From: Dryococelus australis
Lineage: Eukaryota; Arthropoda; Insecta; Phasmatodea; Phasmatidae
Direction of reading: 5' to 3'
Assembly (NCBI GenBank): GCA_029891345.1
Contig: CM056994.1
Span: 136,406,457-136,470,456, forward strand
Length of the DNA stretch: 64,000 bases
Positions 41,777 through 53,363 of the stretch are shown here, one piece after another. Within the stretch, counting starts at the first letter, position 1. Each line of letters opens with the position of its first letter. Position numbers and translations under genes: made by a program. A model generated the notes under the pieces. That model had not been told where the DNA came from and made no database searches. It worked only from the letters and a program-made list of their open reading frames with translations.

Positions 41777-42520
41777 ATGTCGACGAGGTGTGATAAATAT
41801 GGAACATGTGTCCACCAACCTGCCTTCTGTCAATGTTTTTTTTGTGGATACAATGCTCAGTGTCTCGACGTATATGATTTGCCTTCGCATACATTAGAGA
41901 TGGAGAGATCGTATTGGCCAAATTCGATGATGGATATAAGCGAATGGCGAGAGGGTGAAGATGGTGATGCGATGGAAATCAGCCTACGACAAGAGGGTAA
42001 AGTTGGTGATGTGATGGAAATCAGCAGATGGCGAGAGGGTGTAGATGGCGATGCTACAGCCGCTACAATCAATGTTCCTGTTCCTGTTGTAGATGATGAA
42101 GTTCACTCGATTTACATTGTTAACTTTCAAGTTTTTGAAATTCTTCAAACATTTTACATAAAGGAGTTGGCTATTTTTGACATTAAAATGAATCACATAC
42201 ACTACATTTTTGTATCTTCATGTAAGCTACTTTTTTTTAGTGACGAGACCAAGTCAATCATCCGAAATTCGATTTTACATGTTCATGAAATACACTGGTA
42301 TGAAGTTTGAGTACTTTACAAGTGTGCGTTGAGTATAGAGCAAAAAATGCTGTGGAATTACAAATATACTTATGTTTCAAGTGTGGAAAAATACAAGATT
42401 TTGTGCAGTCAATTTCTACCCCCATACCTATTCACCAACTCGATCCACGACCTCGAAAACCATATACCAAATTTTTTAGAGGAGGTGAAGGATGTAGTTG
42501 ACTCGATACTTTTCTCATAA
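41777..42520 (+). pseudogene. Unrecognised gene with three 16-residue tandem repeats, one frameshift
   Basis: ATG 41777. After a Cys-rich start (CDKYGTCVHQPAFCQCFFCG) come three repeats of the form DGDAMEIS.WREGE (41929-42056). A beta/alpha domain follows. The frame stops at 42310, and the last 60 codons lie in frame 42329-42520 (YILCSQFLPPYLF-like region, IPNFLEEVKDVVDSILFS). Unknown family. The repeats are 48 bases long. Confidence 0.5.
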
Positions 42521-42632
42521 TGTGTCACCCACCGTGGACTTTGTGTGATGAAAAATGTGTGTATTTTTTAATATGTTTTATTTAAAAAGAATATAAATTT
42601 GTAAAGTGTGTTTTTGTATGTAATTTTTTTTG

Positions 42633-42640
42633 TATATAAG
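42633..42640 (+). promoter_or_regulatory. TATATAAG late-promoter-like motif
   Basis: TATATAAG lies eight bases before the ATG at 42649. Confidence 0.35.
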
Positions 42641-42648
42641 GTCTAATC

Positions 42649-43964
42649 ATGACCCTAAATAAAGAAAAAAATTAACAAATACATTGATACTATTTTGGAT
42701 TCCCAGAGAGAAAAATCCTATCTTAAACAGTCATTCTTACTCCACTGAAATATATAATAAACTTTTGCGTCATATGCAATATGGAGAAATATTCAATGGC
42801 CGTTATGTATCAAAATCGACAAAAAAATTGTGTATTCAATGTAAAGAACCACATGAAATGTACATGATTTTAAAAGAGGTAATCAATCAACACTCGTTTA
42901 TGGATTTTGTCCATTTTCTCTTGCATAAAATTATAGACCAAGTGGTTATCGACGATCGGTATAAACGCCCATTCATAATAAACCGATTAATTTTGGCAAT
43001 GACTCGATTTATAGATAATTTTCCAAGGACAGAAACCTTGTTTCGACGAACACTGATAAACCTTCACCGCAGAAGAGGAGATTTCGACTTAATTGACGAC
43101 ATTTCGAATAATTTGCCCATTTATGTGTTCATCGTTTATCAATTTACAAAATCCATTCTCGAAATATTTACACTAGGTTTAAAGAATAAGGACGAAACTC
43201 TTGACGATACGGAAAAATTGAGATTATTGGACAAGACGGTCAACCCTAATGATTATTTCGAAGTTTCGAAAAATACTGCTACGATCGAAGAGGTCGAAGG
43301 TGACAAACCTAGAGACGAGTTTCTCGCGGAAAACGACCAAGTGTTGGATCTGCTCGATCCGAACATGGCCACGATAGAAGCAAATGATTACAATAATGGC
43401 AAATATGATGGTGATTACAATAGCAACGATGAATGCAAGTTACACAACATAGCTAATGATTGGGAGAATTTCAACAAAGTCACAGTATCGGCCATTGTTC
43501 ACTGCGAAGATCATGTCGATGAGAATGAGCCGCTCTAAAATTAGCGAATTAAATGAACGTGAAACTGAAGTCATTCTTTCTGACGAACCAGTTATAAGAC
43601 AGATGATTTAAATTTACACGAAAATGAAGCAGAAATTGAACTTTCAAATACTGCTGACGAATACACAACGGAACAGGTCGAACTAAATTCCTACAGAACA
43701 GAGCCCGAAACCACATTCTTGGAAATTGGAAAGCCGACAACATCACCCATCGAAATATATTTCAGTGGAAGCGAATCGGAAACCGAAATCGAATGCGAGG
43801 AAATAGTAGCATGCAATCAATTGAAGAAAGTACTTTAGATGAGCCTGTGTTGGAGGAATTGAGCGAAATGGAAACTAGTCTCAAAGAACCTAACAAATCA
43901 ACGGGGGTGGAAATGGATTTGGGTGAAATTAAAACTGAAATCGAGCTTTTTGAAAAAGTCTAAA
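42649..43964 (+). pseudogene. Unrecognised protein with acidic C-terminal half, broken
   Basis: ATG 42649 starts a short frame, and the main frame (about 42740-43538) has a helical domain (CIQCKEPHEMYMILKEVINQ, FVHFLLHKIIDQVVIDDRYK) with a CxxC. The tail is very rich in Glu, Asp and Asn and continues in two further frames to 43964 (EIYFSGSESETEIECEEIVA). The total would be about 430 codons. Acidic tails are common in DNA-mimic or tegument proteins, but no function is assigned. The metalloprotease remnant follows immediately. Confidence 0.5.
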
Positions 43965-43967
43965 ATA

Positions 43968-44290
43968 ATAATAGCCACGACCATGGAGATTGAGACTTGT
44001 TCGATGGCGAAGGTCCAATATGCGCACATGCTTGGCTACATCCATACAAAAGCATATGTTTTGACAAAGATAATAATTGGTCCTATATTTCTTACCAACA
44101 GGTACTCATTCACGAATTAGGTCACATGATGGATTTATACGACAATAAAAGAAAGATAGCATGATGTATGATCCGACACAACCCGATAAATTTACGAGCT
44201 TTGATGTGCACAACATTATTTCAATGTATCTATTTTTGGAAGAAAAAAAAAAGTGATAATATATACCTTCTTTTTTTTCCTGAGTGCAAA
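43968..44290 (+). pseudogene. Matrixin-like zinc metalloprotease remnant
   Basis: A frame without ATG reads CAHAWLHP, CFDKDNNWSYIS and QVLIHELGHMMDLYDN, ending after KRK. A shifted frame then has SMMYDPTQ and FTSFDVHNIISMYL. HELGH (44111-44125) is the zinc site with catalytic Glu, SMMY corresponds to the Met-turn, and the F..D...I...Y end matches matrixins. The third zinc ligand position is an Asp rather than His. Only the C-terminal half of the catalytic domain remains; propeptide and signal are absent, and there is a TGA near 43995. Matrixin-like proteases occur in some nudiviruses. Dead as it stands. Confidence 0.7.
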
Positions 44291-44403
44291 AAAAAAGGAG
44301 GGGGTGGGGTAAGGCAATATATATGTGGCTACATTTCAGAAATCAGAACACGAGAACTCACGAGAAACAGTACATCTGTAAAGTCATTGGGTGGTCTTGT
44401 CAA

Positions 44404-44416
44404 CTTAAAAAAAAAT

Positions 44417-44452
<36 letters not shown>
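44404..44452. repeat. AAAAATA low-complexity run
   Basis: Tandem (A)4-6 T units directly before a BRO start. Confidence 0.8.
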
Positions 44453-45110
44453 GGATAGGTTATTGGATATAAAAAATCATAATTTCTTGTACAACTACAG
44501 AATTGCTTATCTTTTGGATAGAAAAAATAATATATGGTTTAAAGCCAAAAATAGTTGCCGGGTTATTGGGATACGAAAACAACAGGAAAGCTATTTCGAA
44601 TTATGTGAAAGAGAAATATAGAAAACTTTCAACGAACTGGCAACAAATGCAATTTCAGTTGTAAGTGTCAATGAGCCGCCCCACGCCACCTTCATCAACG
44701 AACCGGGTATTTACAGGCTGATTATGTATTCCAAAATGCCCTTTGCGGAAAATTTTCAAGATTTTATGTACGAACACAATCTCCGTGCATTCGCGAGGGT
44801 AAACAGTGCATATTTCAGAATCACATCTAGTATTTGACAAAACAACTCGGAGAAAGAATCAACGACGTGGACGTTATGAAGAGACAATTATTGACTCGAG
44901 CTGCAAAAGAGGCTGTCGTCGCCAATACCACCAAAGAAAGTACAGGGAAAATAAGCAACTGTTTGAAACTAAGTTTCTTGGTGTTGAAATTGAATGGAGA
45001 CAATTTTGATATTCCATATTATGTAATTTGTGCACAAAAAAGAAATTTGAAGAGGCAACTCAACTTGTTTGTAAGAAACATCCCAACTGCAAGGAATGTT
45101 TGCATTTAGA
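44451..45110 (+). pseudogene. bro: BRO gene, broken
   Basis: ATG 44451 opens BRO-N (FLYNYRIAYLLDRKNNIWFK). After one shift the frame shows VAGLLGYENNRKAISNYVKE and NWQQMQ; after another it reads TFINEPGIYRLIMYSKMPFA with NFQDFMYE, the conserved second half. Downstream sequence is a degraded charged tail. At least four lesions. This is the most distant BRO copy from the 12-15 kb cluster. Confidence 0.7.
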
Positions 45111-45261
45111 GTATAATTCACCTCTCGAAATATGTACGGCCGTGTCAAGAACACATTGAGTGCACACTTGAAATTTTTCAAGAATTACTGGTTGTAAAGA
45201 AAAACATTAAAAATATTAATTGAATGATTTTTTTGTTAATAATTTTGCTCGATTTACTGAA

Positions 45262-46623
45262 ATTATTTTACACATATGTAGTAACCATTTCCAACTACTT
45301 GACCCACTCCATGTTTTCTAAACTTGTTTAACTTTTTACTCAAACTAGTTCTTTGTCTCATCCGTCGGCGTCGAATGGGTTTCTATGATCTGCTATGCAA
45401 AGGACTCGGAGACCTACTCCTGTTACGACTACGTCGTCTTCGTCTCCTTTGTTTTTGGCATCATCAAGATCATATATGTATGTGTTTTTATTTATTTCTT
45501 AAACGTTGGATGACATTACCCAAAAAGCTAACTGTGAACATGTATTTGTACTTATCATGGACGTTTGATAAAAGTTTACCCTGTTTTGTGTACACATTAC
45601 ACAACAAATTTAGTTCTTGTAAATAACGTTCGGAGCTTAGCAAATTCAAAATGTTTTCTTGAATCTCTTCAAAAACTCTGTAATTTTGGTTGAGATATAG
45701 GTTAAGTTTCAAAAAGTTAAAATATTTACCATATACATCCGCTCTCCTATTTTGAGATTCGAGAAATAAATTATATGCGAAAATCCTAATCTTTTTTTTT
45801 TTTTTTTGGATAATCATGTTGGGTGATTAAAGTATCGGGAAATAATTCATGATTCAATGCCATCGTGTGCATCTCACCGTTTAGCATAACTGACCAATCC
45901 GGTAAACCTCGATAAATACTCGAGCCTAGAGTAGATATGTATCCGGCGGCAGAAGAAGGTGAAGTCGACATCTTATCCACAAAATTATAGTCGAGAATGT
46001 GATTTTCCTCATGTTCGTCGTTAACTTTGGGAACGTTTTGATTATCGGGTGCCGGCATCCCCTGATCATCATCACCATTCATTTTAGGTATTATAATTTC
46101 GGGAGATGTAGACATTTCATCGCTGTGGTAACTGTCAACGTCGCTGAGCGAAATTCGACGATGTAATCGTCTATGTTGTTAGCATTTCTCTCTGAGTTTT
46201 TGTTTGATTGATTTACCTGTACAATTGTGTTTGAAATGTTGGCGTAAATGATTTTCAGAGTAGTCGTCGATGGTTTTGGAACAGGGTGGTATTTGACGAT
46301 CGATTAAAGGTAATCCCACCCTCTCTTCTTTATCGAAACATTCAGATGGTAAGCAATTATTCTCGTCCTTTCTGGTTTCGTCAAGCAGCCATCATCGTCA
46401 TCACCTTGATTCAGCTCTTCGTCAATGCGAGTTTGTGGAACTAACTCGAATACATTTGTTGTCGAAACATGATGATGACGAGGGAATTGTGGGCGAGGTG
46501 CAGGAGCATCGGGAAAGGTGATCTTAGGTCCCAACGTATGTGTTTGATTGAAATCTTGTGATTGCGGGCATCTGGGTGATGATCAGGGTGGAGTTGGGGG
46601 TCTGGGATGAGATTGTGATGCAA
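45262..46623 (-). pseudogene. Virion-type protein: Pro-rich N terminus, acidic middle, Arg/Ser-rich tail, broken
   Basis: The start lies near 46623 (Pro/His-rich: PDAPAPRPQFPRHHH in frame 46304-46534). The same reading continues to 45786 with TAA at about 46170 and the block MSTSPEIIIPKMNGDDDQGM from 46115. A T15 run (45791-45805) shifts the frame into 45488-45817 (YGKYFNFLKLNLYLNQNYRV). The C terminus, in another frame (45300-45450), is RRRRRSRNRSRSPSP-like. A basic RS tail suggests DNA or RNA binding, as in packaging proteins. Family unknown; three or four lesions. Confidence 0.5.
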
Positions 46624-46698
46624 ATAGAAAATTTTTCATAAATATTTGCGAAAATGCGACTTATGCAAAAAAGTATTTTAACATCATTTTCATAAACT

Positions 46699-47010
46699 TT
46701 ATTTTTCTTCTGTCGGATTAAACACCATCATAACCAACTCGTCATCGATTTCAAGTTTTAAATGAGCCGATACATTCAGATCGACATAAAACAAGTTGGC
46801 CACTTTGCGAATCACCATATTGAATATAACGGTGCTAAAAGTGGGTAAATCAATAAATATTTATGGAGGTAATTTATGTGGGTCAATGTAACGAATCTTT
46901 AAACTACAATTATTAGATTCGTACGAAAACTGTCCAATTTTAAAATAATTGTAATCTGATTTTTTTCTCATGACCAAAATTTGTAATGCATAATTGAGAT
47001 GAATAATCAT
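46699..47010 (-). pseudogene. Small gene, one nonsense and one frameshift
   Basis: A minus-strand frame from 46971 reads KIGQFSYESNNCSLKIRYID and, after TAA at 46861-46863, FIDLPTFSTVIFNMVIRKVA to a stop at 46699. An upstream ATG at about 47010 leads in through a one-base shift. Beta-rich, about 100 residues. Family unknown. Confidence 0.4.
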
Positions 47011-47156
47011 TCATTTTTGAATGAAAAAAAATTATGCCATTTCATTTAGTTATTAGTTTCATAAATATATATTTTACAAAAACAGTGATTCATTTATGAC
47101 AAAAAATATTTATTTACATATATAAATACAAAAACTGATTTATTTACACAATACAA

Positions 47157-47833
47157 TTATTCCTTTCTTAAACAAGCATTGTTATACCAAGAATTAAGTT
47201 TTCTGAAAAGATAGTTCCAACTAAAATCTACATTTGCAAGAGAACATCTTAGTTGATATGCACTTGGATTATGAAAACCACAGGTGCCACATTCCATGGG
47301 AAATTTCCACGTAGCTCTTACGAGTTTCTCGGCAGGCACTCCCAACTGCATCAGAAAGTGTATTTTTTGAGCAACCCTCACAATGAGATTTCGGATCCAA
47401 CTTTCGTTGACAATTTTGCGAATTATTTTAATGTTCATTATCTGATGATGTTCGTTACGTGGAAGATTCCGAGGTATTCCGTGTATTTCCCAGTAGAGGT
47501 ACAAATTTTGCCCAAAATCACCCAACATACTTGTGTGATAATGGAACTGGTATTTGAACATAAGCCATGTAAATGCCCTTTTCCGTAGCACATACAAATT
47601 TTAGGCGAACTTTTTCCCCAGCATAAGTGCTAAATTGAATGTTGCAAAGCCACTTCATCCGTAGATGATATTTTGATGTCGTTTAACTGTGGAATTTCGT
47701 TCAAAGTTGTTGCTTGATTGAATTTTTCGAGAAATTCTGGCCATGACAAATCTTCTATGGTAGCTTATTTCCAAAAGCTCAGCTCATCATAGTCCTTGGT
47801 CCACTCCTGGGGTGATTGTGTTTGTTCAATGTC
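47157..47833 (-). pseudogene. Tandem paralogue pair, copy 1 (unknown family), broken
   Basis: From about 47833 the sequence reads SFWK, a TAA, then ATIEDLSWPEFLEKFNQATT. Further frames follow, with FVCATEKGIYMAYVQIPVPL and finally 47157-47520 (NESWIRNLIVRVAQKIHFLM, ATWKFPMECGTCGFHNPSAY). The C-terminal CxxC region may bind metal. It is homologous in order and spacing to the copy at 47990-48938. Family unknown. Confidence 0.5.
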
Positions 47834-47871
47834 CATTTCGATATGAAATGAGTTTGTGCATTTTCCTTATT

Positions 47872-47890
47872 TATATATATATAATATATA

Positions 47891-47950
<60 letters not shown>
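47872..47950. repeat. (AT)n microsatellite
   Basis: Nearly pure AT repeat of about 78 bases; frames across it are artefacts. It lies between the two tandem paralogues. Confidence 0.95.
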
Positions 47951-47951
<1 letters not shown>

Positions 47952-47989
47952 CACCCCCTTGTTTATGGACAGAAAAAATTTATTGCGAT

Positions 47990-48938
47990 ATTCAATTGCC
48001 CATTTTACATCTTTAATAGTTAGAAACCAAATCAACCGAACTATGGTTAGGCATAGGCCCAATACTTTTTTTTTAGAATAACATCGGCAAATTTTTCTAA
48101 GGGTGTTTGAACCGCTCATGTGGCAAATTATTATTTACTTTCTGGGCACTCTAATTTTTTTCGTAAATATTTAGCCTGCTCTCCATTTGATACAATTATA
48201 AACTTAATCCAAGCTTCCTTCAAATTGAACGAACTGTTTTGATTTTGATGTGTTTTTAATTAATTTCCCAAGGTATTCCATACTATTTCATGTACATATT
48301 GCGATTTTGTTCGAGATCGTTAGATATACTCTTCACCAAGTGTATGTATGGAACAAGTCTAGACATATACAAAATGTTCGACCATTGTGTGGCATATCCA
48401 AACTCCAATGGAAATTTCTTCCCATGATATCTGCGAAATTTAAAATCAATAACTAAAACAGAAGCTGGATTAATATTTTCCAACTGTTTACATTTTTCTT
48501 CTGGCCTTTTTCTACTCAGGGTATGTTTTTTGTCACCTACACTAGCATCGCTTGAAGACCCATCACTACTGTAGGTACTACTTTGTCTTTTCTATTTTAA
48601 AATAAATTTTTTCGCTTACTTTATATAAAAGTCTTGTTCTTCTTTTATATCAAACATTTTATCTTATTTTATATAAGACTTTTGTTCTACCGTTACATCT
48701 TAATCAGTTGAACGCACCTCTCCTTCTTCATCACCAGTGTCACCATCAGTATTCCATGTTGAATGCCGCACTTGTTGATAATATCTCCAGTCGTCTCTCG
48801 AAGAGTGTTGTATAGGTTCAGATTCAATTTTACCATTCAAAGGCTGTAGTTGATGATCTTTAGGTTCAGCTTCACATTCCTTATACATCTAGTTGAAATA
48901 CTACCTCGTCGCTGGAAATAGTGAAGGTAGTCATCCAT
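47990..48938 (-). pseudogene. Tandem paralogue pair, copy 2 (unknown family), broken
   Basis: ATG 48938 (MDDYLHYFQRRGSISTR), a shift, then frame 48700-48888 with an acidic end. A Ser-rich stretch leads into frame 48283-48483 (FRRYHGKKFPLEFGYATQWS). The C-terminal part (FNLKEAWIKFIIVSNGEQAK) matches NESWIRNLIVRVAQK of copy 1. A TATATATA lies at about 48997-49005 upstream. More degraded than copy 1. Confidence 0.45.
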
Positions 48939-49274
48939 TGGGAAATTCTCGCAGTCACTGCAACTGCACAAATGACTGCTCTGTGATATCCGCTGCCTAT
49001 ATATACGAGAGTTAAAAAAAAAAAGTTTTTATAAGACAAAAACACCATCCTTATAATGTATGGAATTACTCATTAGTTTTTTTCGCCACTTCTAAAATCC
49101 AAGTTTCTCAAAGAGCTCGTGACATTGCAAAAATAATTAAATTTTTTTAGCATTATACACATTATGTAACACTGTGTTCATATTGCAACACATTTAAGAT
49201 TCTGATGGAATGTTTTTATTTGCAATTGATTGTTTATTGCATTCTTTGTGTAATAAATGAAAAAATGAACATCG

Positions 49275-50277
49275 ATGGAAATTTTAAACAAAATTATAGA
49301 TGAATACGTTAGCCATCGAAACAATGTGCGAAAATATATCTCTATGGCGATGGACGTTCTCAACAAGCGGTCGGCCTTCGCTGTGACCGTACCCGAATAT
49401 GGCGAAACTTTAATGTCTCCCGAAATGCATAGGGGGTGAAGAGGTCCGAAATCGACTTTGATGTTGATATTGTTGCATTTAATGATGGCTGGCGAAAATT
49501 CGCAATAAAAATGATAATTGCGTCAATCTTTATCAGAGTTTACTCGATAAAATGGATTTTTTAAATCAATTTTTCCACGTGTTTCGATGGATAAAGAAAC
49601 AAAAAATCAATGCTTAAAATACTCGCCGAAAATTACTTCCCCCTAGATTATATAATGGTACTAATTCATTCCAGCATCGAAGATGAGAAATATATTTCAC
49701 AGATATATAACACCCCCATGGTGATAGTTTAGCTAACACTCAAGTATTGGCAGTTGAAATTATGCATATTGGGCCGAGAGGAAAAACAAAAAACACTTAT
49801 TTCGGTCAATGAAACCACTTGGTGGTTGGTAATTGAAAGCAACAATGACGAGGGTGGCAAGGGGGATGATATAAGTGGCGAATTTGGTAAATGTAAGCAA
49901 CATTCGAGACACGAGAAACTGGGCGAGTTTATCAACATCAACAAAAGTGTTTTTTCAAACAGTTAATAATGTATATTTACATTTTATTCGCGAAAATCAT
50001 GTGAAAGGAAACATGCCTGGATTTTTTGCAACAATGGACAAATTCAACATCGTATAAATATGTAAGAAGTTATTTACAAATTTCAATCAGAAACAATTGG
50101 TTACGATTACAAGGATTAATGTATGAAAAAAGACTAGGGCTATTTTATTTTTGGCAGGATAATGCGAAAAGACTGTTTTCGAGAAAAGAACATCGAGATG
50201 AATCGCTGATACGATTAATACTTGCAATATGCAAACACAACAATGAGAATTGGCGACAAATGACCCAGGATAGTTGA
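49275..50277 (+). pseudogene. Unrecognised gene of about 330 codons, broken
   Basis: ATG 49275 opens 54 codons (IDEYVSHRNNVRKYISMAMD, AFAVTVPEYGETLMSP). Coding sequence continues in changing frames: FDVDIVAFNDGWRKFAIKMI, then 49754-49966 and 49875-50057, and lastly 50026-50277 (LFYFWQDNAKRLFSRKEHRD). No signature is recognised; the size suggests a core gene. The minus-strand frame 49178-49366 is a shadow. Confidence 0.45.
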
Positions 50278-50509
50278 GAACATTTATTATCGCTATGAAT
50301 ATATTATTTTGGAAAAGGATAGTTTCTGAGTTGCTTAAAACACTGCAATTAATATGCATATATGATGGAAAATTCTAATCACGGATATATTTGCAATAAA
50401 TAAAAAGCTCTTTTATTTTCATGGCACTTTGTAGTATCATTTCCTCCCTCCCCCTTTTGTAAAAAAAAAACAATTTTAAAAAAGTACTCTTTTTACCAGC
50501 ATTACGTTG

Positions 50510-50517
50510 TATATAAG
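50510..50517 (+). promoter_or_regulatory. TATATAAG late-promoter-like motif
   Basis: TATATAAG lies 12 bases before the ATG at 50530. Confidence 0.4.
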
Positions 50518-50529
50518 ACGAAAAATAAA

Positions 50530-51186
50530 ATGGGTTTTCTTCCAGTCAAACACAAGTCGATGTTTTCGGACGAGACCAACAAATACTTGCGGAGTAATCG
50601 CATCCGTTTGTATTCTGCATTTTTTTGGCGAGAGAATACAGCCCAAATTATTTCCTGTGTACCGCTTCGATCAACATTTTTGTCTTGTCTTGTTTGTAAA
50701 TATTCTGATATACGTCTTATTTCGCGAAAAGTATTATTGACTCGAGTAAAAAGGATGAGGAGCGGGAACATATTTGGAAAATTATCGAACGAATTGAGGA
50801 AATTGGCCGAGTAACTGTCAATGAAAATCTGGATTGCATAATAATGCAGCTCGTCTATCGATATGACACAAAATACGATCGAAACAAAATCATCTTCACT
50901 ATCGGATCCAGTCAATTTGGTATAATCACCCCACAGGAAATTTCGCCCTTTGATTACAATTTTTTGTGTAAGTGTATGTTTTCTCATTGGCCGGCAAAAA
51001 AAAATGTGGAGCAGAGTACAATTCTGGGCTGGTTGCGCAAAAAAATGTTTGTCTTACCAATGCATAATCTTGGACTTTGACATCGAAAAGGAACACAATT
51101 TCGATTTGTATGAAAAGAAACATGTTTGGCACAATTGTGTGATTGAGTTTGTCGAGAATGTTACTGCAGTCACATTCTCATTTTAA
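50530..51186 (+). pseudogene. Unrecognised gene of about 215 codons, two frameshifts
   Basis: ATG 50530 starts a basic N-terminal frame (50530-50740). The coding sequence then moves to frame 50760-51020 (VTVNENLDCIIMQLVYRYDT, TIGSSQFGIITPQEISPFDY) and ends in frame 51030-51186 (CIILDFDIEKEHNFDLYEKK). An A7 run (50997-51003) marks the second switch. A 161-codon minus-strand frame (50502-50987) overlaps it; I favour the plus strand because of the promoter motif and the more natural composition. Family unknown. Confidence 0.45.
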
Positions 51187-51199
51187 GTCAAGGGGTCTT

Positions 51200-53363
51200 A
51201 TCTCTTGATGCGACAGCCCGAAAAGGCCAACTTTCACCTAATTCTACTCATAGTAATCGATTTTGTTAGTGGACATGTATTTTTTGCCACACTTCTCACA
51301 TCTACTCGCAATCGAATGAGGGGTTGGCATTCAAGTTTGTGTTGGACAATCCACCACAGTGTTCCTTGACCACCATCCGAGATCACGTTCCGAATGGCTG
51401 AGCTTGTCTGATAATTTCAAAAAACTAAGTCCAATCAATATATAGGTTCTAAAGGATGAGCTTGTGTCTTTTGTTCCCTTTTACGCTCCCTTCAAGGAGG
51501 GCGAAGCCATCTTAGTTGCCATAACTTGCAGTTAATCGCGAGAAGTTTTTTCTTTAAAACTTAATCAGACCGATAAATACATCAGATGATACAAATTCAT
51601 CGATCAGGCAATCAGGCAAATGTGAAACGACTAGGAATCAATTGAGGCAAATGACCATCAAGTGAAAATGGGAAATAATGTTGGTTATTGCGAGGAAGGT
51701 TGGGTAAAGTCATCAATTGGATCGACCAAATACCGATTTGGATTTGAATATGTCACTGTGCATTTTGTTGTGTGTGTTGATGGAGAAATTACTCACAAAA
51801 TTGAAATGGAAGTCGAAGTCGAAGTGGAAGTGATGATGAGAGTGTAATTACCGAGTTGTGCGAATTGTATAGAGTCTACACGATCAAGACAAATTTTCAG
51901 TTTGAGACCAACCTGGTGGAGAACACTTTGTTTAACGTAGAAAAACTGGAAATTGCATCCGATGTCATCTTTTCAGAGGTTACATTGGGAAGTGTCGAAC
52001 AACAGGTTCCTTTTTGCGATCGTGAATTTTACCCCTTTAGTAATAATCAGTTGTATATGATTGACTGTTTCGAGGAGGCTGTACGACAACCCTACATCAA
52101 CTTTGATCATTACAAGGAAAATTTCATGCATGCACTCATAGATGGTTTATTGGCTGAAGATTCAAACTATTTTTACATGGCCTACACTTTCTACATGTGT
52201 TATTTCAAAGCAAATAATAACGAAATCAAAAATATACACATCATTGTTGAAGTAAATAAATGGTGGAACAAGTGGATTTTGGGCAAGCAATAACTGAGAT
52301 GGTAAGATCAGCATAAACATAAATATTCCAAAAATGGTTCGAAACAAAGTGGAAATGAAGAATATGGCGATGAATGCGAATACGACAGAAATGTAGACTA
52401 TCCTTTATGAAAACAGTTATGTGGACCTACATCATTAAATGCATTTAAAGAAAATTACAACTCGTTCATTCCTGTTTTATTGGAAATGTTGAATCGCGGT
52501 TATGTGATCAGCAAGTTGTCATTGCTCATTTGCTACATCGACAGTAAAAATCTAATAAAGTTTATTCAAAGTTCATCTTGAGCTCTTGGTGCTCCAACAA
52601 AAATGTAATCAATCACTTGTACATGGAATTCTACAAGACCAATGTTCTTTACTTTTTTCTTTTATCTTTATGTGAAGGACCTTTCGACTGGAGAAATTGT
52701 TTCAAAGAGTACAAATACTTCATCTTTGGAAAATCCAATGGTCGAGACGGTGGTGGTGATAATGGGGATTCGTCCTCGAATAAAAAAAATTGAAATTGTC
52801 GTCAGTGACAGCTTGTAAGGCGACTTATTTCTTCTTTTCGGACATTTTATTGATAAGGCGATGTGGCAACATGGTGTTGTTTGGCAATGGAAAGTTTTCG
52901 ATTCTTCGTGAAAGTAAGTTGTCATTTAGTCTCGAAATACAAGAGTACAAGGCGGTTCTCGACCATCTAGTTTACGAAGTCTTTCACAATGGGTATGTGC
53001 TTAACCTATTAGTAAATGTATTTTTAACAGCTTCGCCTTCCCTGGCATGTCTGGTGGCTATCAAGCACCTTTATGACATTCCAAAACCGATAATCACCCT
53101 GGTAGATTTCCCTCACGTACAAGAGCAGTGTTTCGAGATCTACCTTAAATTACCACTTCTTATCACTGTTGCAATACAACAAGTTGATTGTGATGTTACT
53201 CTGCCCAATATTTTCAAATATAGTGGCTAAGCAGTATATATTAACCGAACCTTATTTCAAACCCCTCGACTACATCGATGAAAATTTTGTGGTTGAATTC
53301 AATGTTTTGACTCTAAACTACAAATGGCCTCCAACACTCGTAGAAAACTTAAAGCTTATATAA
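51200..53363 (+). pseudogene. Large unrecognised gene or gene pair, broken
   Basis: Coding-like sequence covers almost all of this stretch on the plus strand: LAFKFVLDNPPQCSLTTIRD, LKDELVSFVPFYAPFKEGEA, frame 51662-51847 (ending in VEVEVEV repeats), 51856-52293 (FDHYKENFMHALIDGLLAED), AFKENYNSFIPVLLEMLNRG, 52578-52793, 52790-53230 (VFLTASPSLACLVAIKHLYD) and 53169-53363. About eight frame changes or stops would be needed, giving roughly 700 codons. It may be two genes. No polymerase, helicase or kinase signature is visible. Confidence 0.4.

Noticed and set aside
50502-50987. 161-codon intact minus-strand ORF
   Set aside because: The plus strand has a promoter-like TATATAAG, an ATG 12 bases later and coding-like frames to 51186; I treat the minus frame as a shadow, with some doubt.
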